NCBI RefSeq assembly: GCF_024206495.1
Contig: NZ_JAMBPQ010000008.1
Span: 183,367 to 247,366, forward strand
DNA from: Paraburkholderia sp. CNPSo 3272
GTDB taxonomy: Bacteria; Pseudomonadota; Gammaproteobacteria; Burkholderiales; Burkholderiaceae
DNA length: 64,000 bases
Direction: 5' to 3'
Part shown: positions 63,847 through 64,000 of the stretch, in pieces
Numbering within the stretch: the first letter of the stretch is position 1
Layout of the letters: each line of letters starts with the position of its first letter
Made by a program: the position numbers and the translations under genes
Notes under the pieces: generated by a model
What the model was told of the DNA's origin: nothing
The model's database searches: none
Seen by the model: the letters and a program-made list of their open reading frames with translations, nothing else

Positions 63847-64000
63847 ATGAACCGATCAACGAAGCAGACCGTGGTATGGGTGCTCGCTTTGGCCCTGTCG
63901 GGCGCGGCTTATGGTGCGGCCGGCGGGAATGGCGGGGGGAACGGCGGCGGTAATGGCGGAGGCAACGGCGGCGGTAACGGCGGCGGTGCGGGTGCGGGTG
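63847..64000 (+). CDS. Glycine/asparagine-repeat secreted peptide, 5' part (partial)
   Basis: The window ends within this gene. It starts with ATG preceded by AGGGGGGAACG and encodes a signal peptide (WVLALALSGAAYGA) followed directly by tandem Gly-Gly-Gly-Asn units, five or more, then GAGAG. Glycine-rich exported peptides of this kind are found in Burkholderiaceae, with no known role. The total length cannot be told. Confidence 0.75.
   Translation, partial: MNRSTKQTVVWVLALALSGAAYGAAGGNGGGNGGGNGGGNGGGNGGGAGAG
63918..63984 (+). repeat. 12-base tandem repeat coding Gly-Gly-Gly-Asn
   Basis: At least five copies of a 12-base unit of the form GGCGGCGGTAAC, with changes at third positions only, encode the GGGN repeats. 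Such a repeat may change copy number by slippage without breaking the frame. Confidence 0.75.

Noticed and set aside
63614..63859. Minus-strand frame near the right end, considered as a transposase remnant
   Set aside because: No transposase motif or inverted repeats could be seen, and it overlaps the start of the Gly-rich gene.
63918..63984. Tandem repeat considered as a CRISPR or minisatellite
   Set aside because: The units are contiguous, 12 bases long, in frame and code GGGN after a signal peptide, so it is a coding repeat.

Overview
The window (about 64 kb, high GC) reads as a chromosome or chromid segment of a betaproteobacterium of the Burkholderiaceae, most like Paraburkholderia or Caballeronia. 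This rests on codon use, the many Burkholderia-type accessory families, and a bcsD-type cellulose locus; no rRNA, tRNA, CRISPR array, intact insertion sequence or phage module was seen. Gene calls rest on reading motifs and ribosome binding sites by eye, not on database searches.

Layout. 1-3.4 kb: the 3' part of isocitrate lyase with a strong terminator, then small stress-type genes (DUF2945, OsmC, a two-domain GNAT). 3.4-7.9 kb: a minus-strand ABC transporter (ATPase, FtsX-like permease) followed by an AttH/CrtC-like exported protein. 7.9-14.3 kb: bacterioferritin, an SRPBCC protein, DUF1571, a fucosyltransferase-like glycosyltransferase, DUF2784, DUF2252 and a flavin monooxygenase. 14.3-18.1 kb: a LysR regulator divergent from a glutathione S-transferase and a three-domain PNPOx-reductase-ferredoxin fusion. 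18.3-24.4 kb: a DUF308 membrane protein, an HD/LuxR regulator, two unknown small genes, and a response regulator convergent with a hybrid histidine kinase. 25.0-28.4 kb: acetoacetate decarboxylase, 3-hydroxybutyrate dehydrogenase and a patatin phospholipase (ketone body/PHB metabolism), then a small unknown gene.

28.5-44.5 kb is the centrepiece: one minus-strand cellulose operon in the order bcsD, bcsP, bcsA, bcsB1, bcsB2, bcsC, wssF, wssG, wssH, wssI. It joins the BcsD/BcsP module to a Wss/Alg-type acetylation module. It carries two complete tandem bcsB genes and lacks both bcsZ (endoglucanase) and bcsQ at their usual positions. BcsA keeps its catalytic motifs and the PilZ c-di-GMP motif. 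The product should be an acetylated, c-di-GMP-controlled exopolysaccharide. A 413-bp AT-rich region with two AAACGTTTGC palindromes lies upstream.

44.9-52.9 kb: a 14-TM drug exporter, a lipoprotein hydrolase, a DUF4188/TetR divergent pair with a clear operator, a second patatin, an unusually AT-rich phosphoribosyltransferase and a class 3 lipase. 52.9-61.2 kb: a complete reductive pyrimidine catabolism operon (carbamoyl-amino-acid hydrolase, preT, preA, NCS1 permease, dihydropyrimidinase) divergent from a RutR-like TetR regulator, with a palindromic operator candidate. 61.5-64 kb: an exported beta-propeller-like protein and the start of a Gly-Gly-Asn repeat secreted peptide cut by the window end.
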